From an uncultured Clostridia bacterium (GTDB lineage Bacteria; Bacillota; Clostridia; Oscillospirales; CAG-272): DNA of 8,993 nucleotides. Position 1 is the stretch's first letter. The number at the start of each line of letters is the position of its first letter. The stretch spans positions 1 to 8,993 of the forward strand of contig CAMGRB010000041.1 of NCBI GenBank assembly GCA_946061315.1, read 5' to 3'. Below are positions 8,433 to 8,993 of this stretch, piece by piece. The notes beneath the pieces are model-generated. The model searched no databases and was not told the origin of the DNA. It worked only from the letters and a program-made list of their open reading frames with translations. A program made the translations under genes and the position numbers.

Positions 8433-8927
8433 CTAATCCTCCTTGGCTATAATGTCTACGTCGTATCCGCCAAGCGACGAATCTTCACGCACTTTTATGC
8501 GTAAAAATCCATATCTCGCAGTCAATTTTTTAATGTTTTCTCTTTTATTGCCCGTTACCTGAGAGGTGGTTTTAGGCGGGCAAAGTATTGTGATTTCCTT
8601 GTAATTACCGTTCTTTCCCGACTTCAAGGCGTCAATTTTCTCGCATATCATATCAAAGAAAAGACGGCTTCTTATCATCTCTCCGATTGACGGAGAGTTC
8701 GGCCCTGCAACAAAGGTTTCCTCGGAGTGAAGATTTTCACTGTCGCAAAGCCCTATTCTTATGCAAGGGACGTTGTGGCGGGAAAATATCTTCAATACCG
8801 CCGCACTGCGCCAAACCGCCTCCTCAATGGAAAGCGGCGTATATTCGCCGTGCCCGGTCATATATTCAAGCTCCGTTGAGCGCAAAACAAGCGTCGGATA
8901 AATCCTTGCGCCAACAGCGCCCATCAA
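8433..8927 (-). CDS. Elp3-like radical SAM protein, C-terminal part only (5' end broken or cut)
   Basis: Only the C-terminal half of a protein normally about 350-400 residues long is present. The radical SAM CxxxCxxC cluster site would lie further right and is not seen. Recognisable family pieces, numbered from the TTG at 8927, are ARIYPTLVLRSTELE (7-21), GEYTPLSIEEAV (27-38), PCIRIGL (54-60), VAGPNSPSIGEMIRSR (73-88) and a tail with GNKRENIKKLTARYG resembling the C-terminal segment of this clostridial family. The frame stays open upstream to 8972 and then hits TAG (8973-8975). The homology-like part seems to extend only to about 8940-8950, so 8927 is an arbitrary start and not a true one. 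Members of this Elp3-like group commonly lie between rnc and smc in Clostridia, which fits the position here. No function beyond radical SAM family membership can be given. It could be a truncated contig end, a frameshifted gene or a true pseudogene. Confidence 0.8.
   Translation of the reverse strand: MMGAVGARIYPTLVLRSTELEYMTGHGEYTPLSIEEAVWRSAAVLKIFSRHNVPCIRIGLCDSENLHSEETFVAGPNSPSIGEMIRSRLFFDMICEKIDALKSGKNGNYKEITILCPPKTTSQVTGNKRENIKKLTARYGFLRIKVREDSSLGGYDVDIIAKED
8437..8444 (-). promoter_or_regulatory. Strong Shine-Dalgarno site for smc, inside the end of the preceding gene
   Basis: The minus-strand sequence AAGGAGGA ends five bases before the smc ATG and lies within the last codons of the radical SAM gene. 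It is the strongest ribosome site in the window and fixes the smc start at 8431. It lets smc be translated at a high rate independently of the upstream frame. Confidence 0.85.
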
Positions 8928-8977
8928 AGATATTTTCAGGCATTGTTGCCTTACAAAGCTGACTAATGGCGACTAGC

Positions 8978-8993
8978 CCGAACCTCGGTTCGG
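8978..8993. repeat. Near-perfect 16-base palindrome at the right edge
   Basis: CCGAACCTCGGTTCGG has seven-base arms around a two-base centre, and can fold as a six-base-pair stem with a CTCG loop. The preceding GC (8976-8977) could extend the stem beyond the window. No run of T follows on the minus strand, so it is not a typical terminator in the operon's direction. It lies where an intact radical SAM coding sequence would be expected. It may be part of a repeat at which assembly stopped, or a fold-back artefact. Confidence 0.5.

Noticed and set aside
1325..8436. Possible internal terminators or promoters between genes
   Set aside because: All junctions are 15 bases or less or overlapping. 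The T-rich runs seen on the plus strand are Lys/Glu codons read in reverse and lack a preceding GC-rich hairpin.
8966..8993. Plus-strand ATG running off the right edge (MATSPNLGS)
   Set aside because: It has nine codons, no ribosome site, and lies in the suspect terminal segment. There is too little to call a gene.
1..8993. CRISPR array, tRNA, rRNA, transposase or phage genes
   Set aside because: No spaced direct repeats, no cloverleaf-like sequence and no transposase or phage motifs were seen on either strand. Practically every base is accounted for by the nine genes.

Overview
The window is a gapless stretch of bacterial housekeeping genes, all on the minus strand, most likely from a Clostridia-type Firmicute. 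Four things point there: strong AGGAGG-type ribosome binding sites, frequent AUA codons for Ile, an Elp3-like radical SAM gene directly before smc-ftsY, and the yhbY-nadD-yqeK-rsfS block seen in Bacillus and Clostridia. Base composition is moderate and looks even across the window. I see no mobile element, CRISPR array, RNA gene or foreign island.

Read in the direction of transcription (right to left): the C-terminal part of an Elp3-like radical SAM protein (8927-8433, broken or cut at the right edge), smc (8431-4817), ftsY (4804-3899), rdgB (about 3902-3294), yhbY (3304-3002), nadD (3005-2361), yqeK (2368-1739), rsfS (1723-1340) and the first 441 codons of leuS (1324 to the left edge). Of the eight junctions, four overlap by 4, 11, 4 and 8 bases, and four have gaps of 1, 12, 15 and 15 bases. 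There is no intergenic space over 15 bases, no visible terminator and no room for an internal leader, so this looks like one transcription unit whose promoter lies outside the window to the right.

The genes cover chromosome organisation (SMC), membrane targeting of ribosomes (FtsY), nucleotide-pool cleaning (RdgB), ribosome assembly and silencing (YhbY, RsfS), NAD synthesis (NadD), Ap4A or dinucleotide breakdown (YqeK) and leucyl-tRNA charging (LeuRS). The set joins two well-known conserved neighbourhoods, (radical SAM)-smc-ftsY and yhbY-nadD-yqeK-rsfS, through rdgB, with leuS at the end.

I found no previously undescribed system. The one place that does not behave as expected is the last 50 or so bases at the right edge. 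There the radical SAM reading frame meets an in-frame stop, and the window ends in a near-perfect 16-base palindrome. This may be a contig-end artefact or a real break.
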